DNA from: Picochlorum sp. 'celeri' | Lineage: Eukaryota; Chlorophyta; Trebouxiophyceae | NCBI GenBank assembly: GCA_010909725.1 | Contig: JAACMV010000004.1 | Location: forward strand, 682,001-746,000 | DNA: 64,000 nt | Direction of reading: 5' to 3' | Part shown: positions 11,296-22,473 of the stretch, piece after piece | Position numbering within the stretch: position 1 is the first letter of the stretch | Layout of the letters: every line of letters starts with the position of its first letter | Program-made: the position numbers and the translations under genes | Notes under the pieces: model-generated | The model's database searches: none | Seen by the model: only the letters and a program-made list of their open reading frames with translations | Told to the model about the DNA's origin: nothing

Positions 11296-14123
11296 ATGAG
11301 TGGGGGATTTGATGATCCCTCGTTTGACTCTGTGGAGTATATCAATGGGAGATTTCCGAATGGTATGGTTACTTGACTACTGAGTGTGTCATGAATCCCC
11401 TCACTGTTGTGTGTGCTTTTCTTGATTGCCTTTGTGATATGTTGCAGAGGAGTCTTTGGAATCGCTTGATCGTTGCATAGAATCGTTACATGTCGAGGTG
11501 AGTCTTGAGTGACTGGAGGGAAGACTGTCATGCATGGTTGTTTGTTTTTACAAAATTTTTGGGTAATGTATACATGACACACATGTTTGTGAGTGTGTAG
11601 ATTCGGCATGTCGATGCGGAGATATTGGAAGCGGTTCGACGGCAGAGTCAATCTGGTCGTGATGCGAGGGAGGCATTGCATGCGGCTCATGTGACAATAC
11701 ACAAGGCCATGGAGCAGATTGTGGCAATGAAGCGGATGTCTGCGGAGAGCCAGGGGATGGTGGAGGAGGTGTGCAAGGATATTCGGCAGTTGGACACCGC
11801 GAAGAAGAATTTATCTGTGGCTATTGCTGCGTTGAGGCGATTGGCAATGCTTGTGGATGCGGTGGATCAGTTGCAGGTCGCTGCAGAGCAAAGGGATTTT
11901 AGAAATGCAGGGAATCTCATGGGGGCAGTGAAGCAGTTGTACGGGTATTTTGAATCGTATACAAATATAGCAAAAATAGCAGAGTTGAGGGGACGGATAT
12001 ATGCGTTAGAAAAGTCTTTGAGGACGGCGTCGTTGAGGGAGTTTGAGCTTTTGGGTGAGGATGTGCCACCGCCACAGGTGCTTGAGGGTCTCAAAGCGTG
12101 TTGTGTGGTTACCGGAGCGATTGGGAATAGTGCGAGAGATGAGTTGATAGATATCATATGTCGTCGTGAGATGAGTATGTATACGCAGATATTCGGGACC
12201 GTTGGGGAGACGGCCAAGTTGGAGAGGACAGTGAATAGGTACAAGTGGTTTATTCGGCGGTTGGATGGTCGGCGGGCTATTTGGGGGATTTTCCCGGAGG
12301 AGTGGAGGGTGACGCAGTTGTTGGCTGTGACTTTTTGTTCTATTACTAAATCAGAATTGGCAGAGATTTTAGGAGGGATGGAAGGGAGGATTGATGTAGA
12401 AGGGCTGCTCAAGGCTGTTGAGGCGACGCATGTGTTTGAAGAGGAAATGGCACGCAGGTTTGATACGTTGGACGAGTATCAGGAAGAGGAAGAGGAGGAT
12501 GACCAGGAAGGAAACTCATTTTTGACGAGTGAGGAGAATGAAAGGATGAAGAGGCATAGTAAGACAAGTACTGACGCAATACGAAAAAAGTATGCGAGTC
12601 ATGTGACAAATCAAGAGAGGAAACGAGCGCTGATGGAGGATGCTGCGGCGGCAGCCGTGAAGCATGCTGTGTTTAAGAATTCGATTTCTCCGGTATTTCA
12701 GCCGTATATGTACGCTTACATAGATGATATTACTGAGACGTTGTCCAAGCGTTTGGAATCTTCAGTTGGGTCAGAGACATGGATGCAAATGTCTGATGAT
12801 CAGCCAATTTTCAGGTCAAGCGATAGTATCACAAGCATGGTTCGTGAGGAACTTAAACATTGCTCCGCGAAATTATCACGAGGTGAAACGCTGGTTGAAC
12901 TTGGTAAAACATTCAGGAAGATGTATCAGTCGTACGCTGACATGCTCATGGCAAAATTACCAAAGACTGCCAGTGGTGCCACAGCTGCAGTAGCTGTCGT
13001 GGGGAATACATCATGGCATATCACTCTCACAGAAGAGAGTATCAGAATGATCTGTTTGATGATTAGTACATGTGACCATTGTGTCTTGATGATTCAGCAA
13101 TTGGAAAATGCCTTGGTGAAAAGACTGGATCCAGAGTTTAAGGATTGTGTAGATTTTTCGGAAGCAGAGGATGCATTCAACAATGTCATCACGCAGTCAT
13201 TGTCTGTAATGCTTCTTGGCATTGAAACTCAAATGGACGTTACTTTGGCAACTTTGATGAGGAAGAATTGGCAAGCATTTGACATGACTGGAGATCAAAG
13301 TGATTTTGCACAGACAGCATGTTCTGTTCTTCGCAACCTTGGTCCACAGATTTGGCCTCCGCGGTTAAGTCAGCTATATTTCAACTTCTTTTGCGACAAG
13401 TTGATTCGCTCGTTTGCACCAAGACTTTTTGATGCTGTGTTCAAATGTGGTCCAATCAGTCAGGCTGGTGGCCAACAGCTTCGTTTAGATTTGGAAGCAT
13501 TGAGAAGTGCATTCATTACGTTGGCAAAAGAAGGGTCAGTAACGCAGGCAGTTCATCAGGATATAGAACATGATATGGAAGGTGTGACAGGAAAACCAAA
13601 ACAATCATCTCATAAGGCAAAATCTTGGGTTGAGGGATTCGTGATGGATGTCACGACAGCTCTTGGTACGACTGAAGCTGTTCTAAAAGTGGTTGTTTCA
13701 CCAATTGATACGGTTGTGGATACATTCGTGGAGATCATGCCAGGTGCATCACAGGTCGATTTGCAGCATATACTAGAACTCATGGGAGTACGAAAATCAG
13801 ACATGGTAAATGTATTGGAGGATTTTGCTAAAAAAACTTCGTCAAGGCAGGATCAGTCCTCCCAACCTGTTATTAAACCGCTTCCGGCACCGACATTTGG
13901 TCAGCAAACTCCAACATCTAGTCCATTTTCGTTGCCCCCTGGTGCAGCAGCAAAGGCATCGGCAGCTGCTCAAGACATGGCTTCCCATATATCTAGGATT
14001 AGATCCACCGCAAATGCCCGAATCAGTGCTGTCGCTGCTTCTGACAGTATGAGAGAGACTATGGGTCGCACATTGGGTGCAATGAAGAGTTTGAGATTCA
14101 ATAGCACACAAAATCAAAAATAG
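11296..14123 (+). CDS. VPS53: VPS53, GARP/EARP tethering subunit
   Basis: Exons 11296-11362, 11448-11497 and 11601-14123 (introns 85 and 103 nt) give 879 residues, close to the family's usual 800-880. The short first exons restore the conserved start FDSVEYINGRFPN-EESLESLDRCIESL. Next come the coiled-coil HVTIHKAMEQIVAMK region and the signature QLDTAKKNLSVAIAALRRL-MLVDAVDQL. VPS53 with VPS51, 52 and 54 tethers endosome-derived vesicles at the trans-Golgi network. The C terminus (after about residue 780) is a Pro/Gln/Ser-rich tail, then a basic helix ending in QNQK. An acidic Glu/Asp insert sits near residue 330. The large third exon shows no further introns. Confidence 0.93.
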
Positions 14124-14179
14124 TAATCGATTACCTGTAAACTTAGTATGTATAGGAGATGTACATGTGAAAAAAATAT

Positions 14180-17097
14180 CTAGCTCTGCGGCTGTTGCTC
14201 GAAAACATTTGTTTGCAACGTGCTTCTTCCTCCTCGAGAAGAGTCGCCTTGCCTTTGTTGGTTCCATCCATCAAAATTCAGGTCTGTGCTTCGCTTGGTC
14301 TCTGGCCATGTGAACTGGATATTGTTTTCGGTCAATACCCTGCAAAAAGCCTCATACATCCAAGATCTAGCACATGCTGTTCGGTGGAAATTTATTCCCT
14401 GGTGTGAGTATTCATAAACCATTTCTATGCCAACCTTGTATGGCATTGCAGCAGCAGCAAACTTGACACGGAACCCTGGTCCATATTCATCTGCCTTCTC
14501 TTGCCTGACTCTTGAGCATTCGCTTTCGATCTTATCCAGAATTATCGGATCGGTATCAATATCCACATAGACATAAATAACCTCCCACTTGGTTCCAGAC
14601 GTGGTAAGATTCACAAAGAGATTACTCTGCAGCTGCTGGTTGGGAAACCACACTCTGAGATTGTACCCACTCATGCAGCACGTAAAATTTATTGTGATCT
14701 CATCAATGGTGAGATACTGATCATTTATCAACAACGTGTCCCCTATATCATACGCATGGACACCAAACAAAAAGATGATGTTCTCAAACACGTTTGAGAC
14801 TGTGGTGGCAAAAATGAAGGACAAAGAGACCAAGAGACCTGTGAACCCGACCCATATCTCAGTAACCTTTGCACGGAAAACAAGCAGATAAAGGAAAAAG
14901 AAGAGTGTATGAATCACTCCACCTATCAGTTTTTCCAAAACCTTCGTAATTGCCTTTGTATCCCTCAATGTAGATGCCAAGTTGCATCTCTCATGATAAA
15001 TCTTTTCAACTGCTGATATGCAATCCTGCTTTGATATTTTTCCATCCATATTCGCATCTAACATGGAAAATGCCATGTTCAAATCCTCCTCATTTTTTAT
15101 GAAGAAAGCAATGTCGTCGCGAGTCAAGTAATGTGCATCGACATCATGCTTGATGTTCCAAAACAAAAATGTTGCCAACTTTTTCACAGACCTATGGTCT
15201 ATTGTTGAACTCTCCTTGACTTCATTGAGCTGGTCTCTAAAGGTAACTTTTAGCTGTGTTTTGCGCATGTATTTTTCGAGTCTATTCAAACGCTCCAGCT
15301 GTTGCGCTCTTGTCAAAGGATCTGTCCGTTTCCTGGATGAATTCCCTGGGTCCTCCTCTTCGTCATCATCTCGAGATCTTTTGCCTCCAAACATCCCAAA
15401 TGCAGCAGCCATTGGAGACTTTACTTTCCCACTCTTTGCTTTCGAAATACTCGCCGGAGACACACTTGCAGGCTCATTACTATCTGAAGGAACATCTTCC
15501 TTGTCAATCTGAATCTTCACCTGGGGAAGTGATAGCTCATCCAAGGTCTCCAGCTGTGCAGATTCGTCAATATTACCGAGGCTGGTGGGTAGTGCACTCG
15601 TACTCTTTGCCCTCTGCCCATAGTCCATCTTGTCAAGATGCATACCTGTGGTGTCAGACGTGGTGCCAGCCCTCATTGTGTCCAATTCATGCTTCTTCCT
15701 CCTGAAATTGATGATACTTCCCAATCCTTTTTCGACCGCCAAGTTCTCATCCGATTTGGGCCGTGGTCCCATCAAGACAGACAAAAGCTTTTCTTGCTTC
15801 AATGCAACTTCCATCTTTGACTTTTGATTTGATCCAGTAAATGTCACAGACATCATCTTTGCAATCAATCTTTTCAACAGGTTTGCCAGCAAGAACAAAC
15901 TAATGCATCCCATCACCTTCAAGATATAATTATACACCGTGTTTACTGTATTACTCTGGTCCCCAGAGTCGATGAGCATCATACACGCCCAAAGAACCAA
16001 AACGAGAATAGACCGTAGCAGCCACTTCACCTGTTGCCTGATTGCATAGGTGAAGTATAGCGCATTCGGATATGTTAGCAAGAATTTCTCCACAAACTTG
16101 ATCAATAACCACGTAAAAAAAGTACCGAATACCCACGTATACGGAAGAACTGCAAAGAAATAGCAGAGCCTCCACACTTGAAAGCCTGCATTTAGGCCAT
16201 TCCCCAGGATCATGTGTGATGTACCGGCAGCAATCAACATTAGCTGGCCAATGGTAATCAGAGTCCACACGTACACCCACTTTTTTTTGTACCATCTAAT
16301 TTTATTTTGTTTCTTTATTTCTCTGTCTTCAGCCTCGTCGTCCGAGCCCCACAAAAGCTCCTCTTCATCAGGCATCTGCACGTACAATTCAAATTCCATA
16401 GAGCCAAAAAACAGAGATTGATAGTTTATTGGTCCAATATTTCAAAACGTACCGATAACAAATCCGCTGCAACCTCATCATCACTCGAGTCATCCCATTC
16501 ACCATCCCAAGCATTGTCATGATGATGATGATGGTGAGTCATTGTTGCTTTCCTCGCACTTGGTCGCAACAACCTCGTGTTCTCTTTATTCTGGCTTGCT
16601 CCCAAAAAGTCAAACATTTTAGTCGTAAAATCCACAGGTTCCTTTTCTTCATTCAACCTATCCTCCAAGTCCTGCTTTTTCTTCGTCGGAGATGCCAAAT
16701 CCCCCGCCATTGGTGCATGACTGGCCCCAGTGCTCTCAAGAGTGGGTTTTGGTTTCCTATTCCTCAACCACGACGAATCGGTCCGAGGCTCCCCCATCAT
16801 ATCAGACGAATACGGAGACATTGCATTCAAAGATTCCATACGCTCATCATGAGCTTCAACGCCCTGTGTCACTGCATTCCGAGCCTGTTCATACTGCAGA
16901 AGAGCAGGTTCAGTTGCGACAGGAGCAGACATATGCCTGTCCATTGGCCCACCATCATATGAACCATCATCACTCAAATCTTCAATCTCTCGTATCACTT
17001 CACCATTGAATCGAACAACAGGCTTTGATCTCTCCGCCCTGGTAGCCTCCTCAGAGCCTTTAACTGAGTCGCGGGTAGAGTCCCCTGAAACACCCAT
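14180..17097 (-). CDS. MscS-family mechanosensitive channel with EF-hand
   Basis: Exon 1 is 17097-16453 and exon 2 is 16375-14180. The 77-nt intron (GTACGT donor, GTGCAG acceptor, phase 0) joins a 215-residue Ser/Asp-rich cytosolic N terminus to the channel, 946 residues in all. The channel part has an acidic MPDEEELLWGSDDE segment and four or more membrane helices. A long basic linker follows, then an EF-hand loop DANMDGKISKQD near residue 653, and then the pore helix and MscS beta domain (FIFATTVSNVFENIIFLFG, VHAYDIGDTLLI). An EF-hand just before the pore helices is the layout of fungal and protist channels such as Msy1/Msy2; plant MSL proteins lack it. It likely releases osmotic tension in an internal or plasma membrane under Ca2+ control (inference). 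Confidence 0.9.
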
Positions 17098-17868
17098 GTT
17101 CTATCGTTCCGCCAAAACAATAATGTAAAAAGTAAATTTCTAACTAATACAATGCTGCATCGATGGATGGACTATGCCCCTCACAAAAACACGGTTCAGC
17201 CGAAAAAGAAGTGCCTTGAAACACGAATCAAACCACGCCCGTGTATTGTCCTCGTCACCACATTACACCGACACATTCATAAAGAAGTCCAATTCATAAT
17301 TTTAAAACGCTGAGCACATGTGGAGGATGGTTGAATTGTAGGAGGGTCAATCATTGATCCTGTTGGACCACCACTGCCAATTGGCAGTCTGCCATGTTTC
17401 CATCCACCTGTGGCATACTACTATGTAGAGCAGGCTCTCTTGATCATTGCAGCATGTAACATCCACCTAGGATTCGTCTATTCGCCATCATTATGAGATA
17501 TCGGTTGAATCTGTCGAGGCGATATGTGCATGAGAACCATGCAATGGGTTCTCCTGAGGACTCATTAAGATGGTGATGTATCCCCGGTCCAGGGTGGCGT
17601 TTCGTTGGACATTCTAGTATGCTCTGCATGGAGATGAACAAAAAACCGAGGCCCCTGATGTAATAAAAACATAGAAAAAAGGGAGTGATAGTATGTAGTG
17701 TGTATATACTTGTTGCACATGATATTGCAACAGTGTATGTTTGAATACATTTTAAATCGTTTGGCTGACAATGCCAGGAGAGTTTGAATAGTGTTCAAAC
17801 GCACGTGCGATTGTCCTTGTTTCTCAAGCATATTGCGCTTTTGTGTGCAAGTCGCGCAATACTGCCGC
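17098..17868. other. Intergenic, left flank of the transposon
   Basis: About 770 bp from the channel gene start to the transposon's first promoter-like element. The part near 17100 must hold the channel promoter. No open frame, RNA gene or strong repeat is seen; the true left end of the transposon may lie in here. Confidence 0.4.
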
Positions 17869-17883
17869 TTTAAATATATATAG
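17869..17883 (+). promoter_or_regulatory. TATA-like element before the transposon's first ORF
   Basis: TTTAAATATATATAG lies about 55-70 bp upstream of the ATG at 17937, in otherwise GC-richer surroundings. Confidence 0.4.
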
Positions 17884-17911
17884 TATCAAAGTTGGAGGGA
17901 TTTTGAGCCAC
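17883..17911 (+). repeat. Left member of imperfect inverted repeat
   Basis: It reads GTATCAAAGTT then GGAGGGATTTTGAGCC. The reverse complement of 22476-22512 reads GTATCGAACTT, 11 extra bases, then GGAGTATTTTGAGCC. The two blocks match at 9 of 11 and about 14 of 16 positions, in the same order. This is weak for a terminal inverted repeat. Confidence 0.35.
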
Positions 17912-17936
17912 AAAGAGGCGAAAAACAAGGGATTTC

Positions 17937-19205
17937 ATGCCAACTTTTGCCCCGAATGCGAGTGCGGACGATGTGCCTGCGCGTGAGATCGGCGGCACCG
18001 ATCGCGCGTATTCGGATCATACCCAAGAAATCGATGTAGATATAGTGAATAATGATACATGTCGCGCAAACAAGGCGGCACCGCCGAGAAAATTTTTCAA
18101 ACCTCGGGAAGAGGAGCCTCCCAGGAAGTACCCAAGACTGGAAAATGGCCACATTTTGGCCAAAAATAGCCTTCCTGAAGGGTTTCCGGAACTCATCACT
18201 GCCCTGTATAGTGACGTCAAGGTGTGGTATGAGAAGAGCAGAAAGATGGAGGGAATGCACGAAGAAGAGAGGTCAAGGTGTGCCTCCCTGCAGGCTCAAG
18301 TAGCACAGCTAGAGGGTGAGTTGTCCAGGAACAGGGCCCATGCCCAAAAGGTGGTCGAGCTGGCTTCGCCCTTGGTCATCACATCGCAACATGCAATCGA
18401 TGCATGGCAAGAGAAGACCCGGTACCTGCAACAGTGCATCCTTGGGCTTGGATCCTTTGTTGCAGAGGAGGCAGAAGCGGTTGACCACACCCCTGCAGTT
18501 GGAGTGGATGAGCCAGCCATGGACGAAGCATCGGGGGGCTTGCACGACCACATTGAGATATGCAGTTTCTACGGGACGACAGTAGTGGGGACAGAGCAAG
18601 CTCATGCTGTCAGCACGAAAGGGTTAGAGTTCATGTTGCAGCAACGTGATGGGGACAGGGCCACAGTGGACCAAACCATCCATCTCTTCAACATCAAGGT
18701 GGGCGAACACGCAGTGATGGACAAATATGGACGTCGAATCTCGAATGGATTCTGTGTACTGCAATACGACCTGCAAAGGTGTCTGAGGAAAGCGTTTGGT
18801 GACCCTGCTGTGAAGAATTTTGGGAACCATACACAGAAGACAAACAAGTTTGTGTTGCCAAAGGCAGTACTGGTATCAAAACTCACAGATGTGGCCGTCG
18901 ATGAACTTACATCAAAAAAAATAATCATGAGGAATAAGCCGAACCAGGAATTCTGTTTCATTCCGTATGCAGATGTTGAGCATGTCCTTACCAAGTTTGC
19001 CCAGCACAACTGCAGGCAGCAGCAGACCACAGCAAGGCTCCTCCTCCTGCAGTCGATGCTTGACAAGTTCTATCGACGCTATTGCTGTGGTGAGGAGGTT
19101 GTTGAAGGCCAGGGCGAGGCCGTGTCAGGGGATGGAGGCCAAGAGTGGTCTGTTGAGAGAACTGATGCTGTGTCCTGCCTGCCAGAACCTTCACATGGCA
19201 CCTGA
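17937..19205 (+). CDS. Unknown transposon-borne protein, 422 aa
   Basis: I do not recognise this protein. The N-terminal ~90 residues are disordered and basic/acidic with PPRKFFKPREEEPPRKYPR, a likely nuclear localisation signal. Residues about 100-150 form a coiled coil (EEERSRCASLQAQVAQLEGELSR). Residues about 200-385 look like a folded, strand-rich domain (IEICSFYGTTVVGTEQ, NGFCVLQYDLQRCLRKAFG, PYADVEHVLTKFAQ). The end is a Cys/Glu-rich tail. Its last 15 bp overlap, antisense, the 3' end of the transposase. By position it belongs to the mobile element. It may be a DNA-binding or targeting partner, but there is no direct evidence. A TATA-like stretch lies 55-70 bp upstream. Confidence 0.75.
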   Translation: MPTFAPNASADDVPAREIGGTDRAYSDHTQEIDVDIVNNDTCRANKAAPPRKFFKPREEEPPRKYPRLENGHILAKNSLPEGFPELITALYSDVKVWYEKSRKMEGMHEEERSRCASLQAQVAQLEGELSRNRAHAQKVVELASPLVITSQHAIDAWQEKTRYLQQCILGLGSFVAEEAEAVDHTPAVGVDEPAMDEASGGLHDHIEICSFYGTTVVGTEQAHAVSTKGLEFMLQQRDGDRATVDQTIHLFNIKVGEHAVMDKYGRRISNGFCVLQYDLQRCLRKAFGDPAVKNFGNHTQKTNKFVLPKAVLVSKLTDVAVDELTSKKIIMRNKPNQEFCFIPYADVEHVLTKFAQHNCRQQQTTARLLLLQSMLDKFYRRYCCGEEVVEGQGEAVSGDGGQEWSVERTDAVSCLPEPSHGT

Positions 19206-22200
19206 GGACGGCCAACCGTTCCTCCTCTGCTTTCGTTTCTGCTCGATATTCATTCTTTTTAGCTTGTGGTAATTCCAATGACACATGAATGACTTCAGGA
19301 GCGTCATGAACGATTTCTGTGACATTCTGCTCATCATGGCCTTCAGGTTCTTCAAGGATGAGTTGTTCTGCTCTGCAACTTGCGTGTTTAACGCCTGTAA
19401 CCACTTGTCTTCGTACCCTTTAATCATATATCCAAGACTGCATGCTTTGTGGTTCCTCCAATGGAAGCCATCCACGAAGAATTTGGTGTGCATGAAGAAC
19501 AATGGTGCCCTGCTCAAGCAATAGTCCTGCAAGTTGCATGCATTGTCGTAAATGACGTATTCCGGGGCTTTTCTGAGATACTGTGTCATGAATGCAAATG
19601 GTTCTTTCCTCCCTTCTGCTTCTTTGATGATGAAGGATGCATACACAAAACCATGCTCACACAGGATGGTGAACACCCCTCCTGTCCTGTCTCCAGGCTT
19701 GCAGAACGCGTGCTCACACGCATCTTTCCTCCCGTCAACGCTCTCTTCCTCTTTCATCGAGTCTGCCTGATATTGGGGCTTGGATCGGACGCGCTGCAGG
19801 CCCGTCAGGATGCCAGAATGTAGGTATGACCCATCCAGAATTGATGGTCCCTGAGGTGGGACACCACTCCCAAGCTCGCTTTCCAGCGTGTATCTATCAT
19901 GGAAAGCATTTGTACTCTCGATTCGGGTCACTAATTCATTCAGAAGATTGCCCCATTCCGCCGGAATGTGTACGCAAGAGTCCCCAGGCCGCTTGATGGT
20001 CAACAGCAGTTTGAACAGGGGTGGGGCCTCCTTGCTCAGCTGCGACAGCACACCACTCGGGACCGTGCGGCTCTCCAAACATTCTTTGAGTAGAATACAA
20101 CATCTCAACGTGATGTAGGATACAGCGGGGGACTCGGAGGCGAGGCAAAAGATGAAGTCTGCCAGGCTGGTAAGCCTCTCTGAGGAGTCCCAGGCTTTGG
20201 CTTTAGCAAACGCCCATTGCACGAAGGAATCCACATTCCAAAGGGTTCCAAGTTGTCTTAAATGTCGTCCTTTATCCCTCCAAAATTCCTCCAGACCCGC
20301 AGCGTCGCGAGCCTTCCTGATCCGCTTCTGGAACTGCAGCAACAGCCTAGCAAGGGAAAGCCTAGCTTTCCTTGTTCTTCTGGCCTTGTCTACATTGAGG
20401 AACGACCTATCCCTTTTGCCCCGAAGCTTTGGAACACTCTTGCCGTTCTCATCGGTGGCCGTGATGCTGTCGGCGAAGCAAGCTCTGGATCTGATGCTCA
20501 TGCTTGTCCCATCCATGATCAGCACCTTTGGGGAGTCTTTGCAGCAAGGGCACATCATCTGGTTCTCTAGCTCCACCAGTTTATCCCCATCGTCGTATTT
20601 CATTGCCCACGATGTGCATTTACCGAACTGGATTGCAGCATTACGAAAGAGCGTGGCATCCATAAAGGGCTTTTCCAGTGGGGCCCCAGGTACCCCATCC
20701 TCACCAAACAACTGCTTCCCACTGTATCTGCTGCATAAATCCGCGCACTGGCTTTCCAAAGACTGACCACCCTTTAGAACAGATGCATTATAGGCATCTT
20801 GCATCATTTGAAGCTCTATAATCATCGTGTTCGAAGCTCTCCACAGGCCATCCTGAACCCCCATGTATGGCACTTCACACTCTGCCCTTCTGTTGGGGCA
20901 TACCCACTTGTATACGGATCTCTTGTGCACTGCATCATATCGCGTGGGATTCAGGAATACTAAGGCGTCTTGGCAGTCCAGTACGAGCCCGCTGGCGTCC
21001 TCATAGTCCTGCTGGCAGCAGCATTGCCTAGATGGCTTTGGAGGCTTCAGTTCTGCAAGCCCTTCAAAGTATCGTTCGCCGCTAGGATGCTCCCAGGCGC
21101 TCAAACCTGCGTGATATATCCTCTGAATACTTTCAAGCACACTGCCATGCATCGGCATATCTATTCGTGCCTCTTCTGGGTGGTTCTCCACATACCACTC
21201 TACTGAGCCAGGCCTGCTGTCTATCACATACACCTCCTGACTGCCATTGCCTCGTGCATTCTGCGCCACGGCACCTTCTTGATTCATAGAACATATTTTC
21301 TGAACATGACGACAGCTGCGATTGTCTCGAGAACACAAGGAGCACCGCCAACCAGCCTGGTCCACTTTGAGAAAGCCCCCATCATAGTAGTATGCCACAA
21401 AGGTCCCATCCCTCCTAGTTACCTGTACCACGTCATGCGCCGCCCCAAATGTGCCAGACTTTAAGGTATCATAGTGCTTTTCCAAGTACTGAACGTGCAC
21501 ACAGTCGCCCTCCTCGTCGTAGCCAGAAGTGTAAGTATCACAGTTGCATTCAAATTTTCTCTCTTTGGCATCTGGGCAGTCAACCCTCACTAACATCATA
21601 TGATTCAGAGATTCGCCCACATGCCCGTGTTTCCTCGAGTCTATACACGCCCATGATAAGGATTCTCGATGCCCCATGTGCTCCTGTCTGCAGAGTGGCT
21701 GCACAGGTGGGTATTTGACCTGTCTCAGCATGTCCTCATACCACTCTAGAGAACCAGGCCTTAAGAGCGGCTCTCCATCCCAGGTCTTCGTTCTTTTCCT
21801 GGAATAGTTCGTCATCATCCTACTTTCGGACAATTTCCGCCGTTTCATGCCCTTGGGCTGCTGCGCAAGTGCAATATCCAAAGGAGGAAACCTCTTGCCC
21901 ATGTTGTGAAAATGAAACACCTCATCTAGGACTGATAATTCGCGCAGATCGGCGGCATTCTTCAGCAACACCCCCTTATATCCAGATATAGAAATGTACA
22001 CGGGAAGATTCGTCAAGGATTGCACCTTCTCGAATGCATTTTGAATGCATCTGGTCTTGTTGTGCCAGCCTTGCTGGACAACACGACTGTTGGGATTACT
22101 CCCCTGAAACAGGCATATCTCCACAGGAATCCTGGGCAAGGCTATGTCCTTAATACCTTTGGACTTTTGAAGCAAATTCATGAAGGTTTGGTGCACAGAT

Positions 22201-22346
22201 GCCCAGATTTCGGGGGCATCTGAGTAGCCAATGTTGCCTGTTCTGGAGACATAGATGCTCCTCTGAGGCCCCAACCACGCCACCAAAGCGCAGGTTGCCC
22301 CATAGTCGCACACCATATCACGCATATGGTCTGATATTTTCATCAT
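19191..22346 (-). CDS. KDZ-type DDE transposase with SWIM-like zinc motifs
   Basis: An intronless 1051-residue protein. The middle N-terminal part has two CxC...CxH SWIM-like zinc motifs: ECNCDTYTSGYDEEGDCVHVQ near residue 270 and WRCSLCSRDNRSCRHVQKI near 345. Further Cys clusters follow (CCCQQDYEDASGLVLDC; CPCCKDSP near 600). The catalytic acids proposed are Asp in VLIMDGTSMSI (about 611), Asp in YVIYDNACNLQDYCL (about 935) and Glu in VAEQNNSSLKNLK (about 990), with the FHWRNHKACSLGY Cys/His motif between the last two. That C-terminal block closely follows vertebrate HMGXB3-type KDZ transposases as I remember them. No stop or frameshift interrupts it. The family call is firm; subfamily is not. 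Confidence 0.88.
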   Translation of the reverse strand: MMKISDHMRDMVCDYGATCALVAWLGPQRSIYVSRTGNIGYSDAPEIWASVHQTFMNLLQKSKGIKDIALPRIPVEICLFQGSNPNSRVVQQGWHNKTRCIQNAFEKVQSLTNLPVYISISGYKGVLLKNAADLRELSVLDEVFHFHNMGKRFPPLDIALAQQPKGMKRRKLSESRMMTNYSRKRTKTWDGEPLLRPGSLEWYEDMLRQVKYPPVQPLCRQEHMGHRESLSWACIDSRKHGHVGESLNHMMLVRVDCPDAKERKFECNCDTYTSGYDEEGDCVHVQYLEKHYDTLKSGTFGAAHDVVQVTRRDGTFVAYYYDGGFLKVDQAGWRCSLCSRDNRSCRHVQKICSMNQEGAVAQNARGNGSQEVYVIDSRPGSVEWYVENHPEEARIDMPMHGSVLESIQRIYHAGLSAWEHPSGERYFEGLAELKPPKPSRQCCCQQDYEDASGLVLDCQDALVFLNPTRYDAVHKRSVYKWVCPNRRAECEVPYMGVQDGLWRASNTMIIELQMMQDAYNASVLKGGQSLESQCADLCSRYSGKQLFGEDGVPGAPLEKPFMDATLFRNAAIQFGKCTSWAMKYDDGDKLVELENQMMCPCCKDSPKVLIMDGTSMSIRSRACFADSITATDENGKSVPKLRGKRDRSFLNVDKARRTRKARLSLARLLLQFQKRIRKARDAAGLEEFWRDKGRHLRQLGTLWNVDSFVQWAFAKAKAWDSSERLTSLADFIFCLASESPAVSYITLRCCILLKECLESRTVPSGVLSQLSKEAPPLFKLLLTIKRPGDSCVHIPAEWGNLLNELVTRIESTNAFHDRYTLESELGSGVPPQGPSILDGSYLHSGILTGLQRVRSKPQYQADSMKEEESVDGRKDACEHAFCKPGDRTGGVFTILCEHGFVYASFIIKEAEGRKEPFAFMTQYLRKAPEYVIYDNACNLQDYCLSRAPLFFMHTKFFVDGFHWRNHKACSLGYMIKGYEDKWLQALNTQVAEQNNSSLKNLKAMMSRMSQKSFMTLLKSFMCHWNYHKLKRMNIEQKRKQRRNGWPSSGAM

Positions 22347-22473
22347 GTACCCATGGATGGCCTCGGCCTCACTGCAGAATGGGTAGAAAGGCTAGGTAAA
22401 ACTGGTTCAAAACACCAGGTTTGAGAATTGGGGCACTCGTTCCGCCTGATGCCGCCATCTCACCGACCATATA

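Noticed and set aside
16515..16545. Six-His run in the channel N terminus taken as a cloning tag
   Set aside because: It is coded by a natural CATCAT-type repeat inside a spliced gene; no vector sequence is nearby.
17590..17610. GGCGTTTCG shared with the inverted strand near 22520
   Set aside because: A 9-bp match between two 500-bp regions is expected about once by chance.
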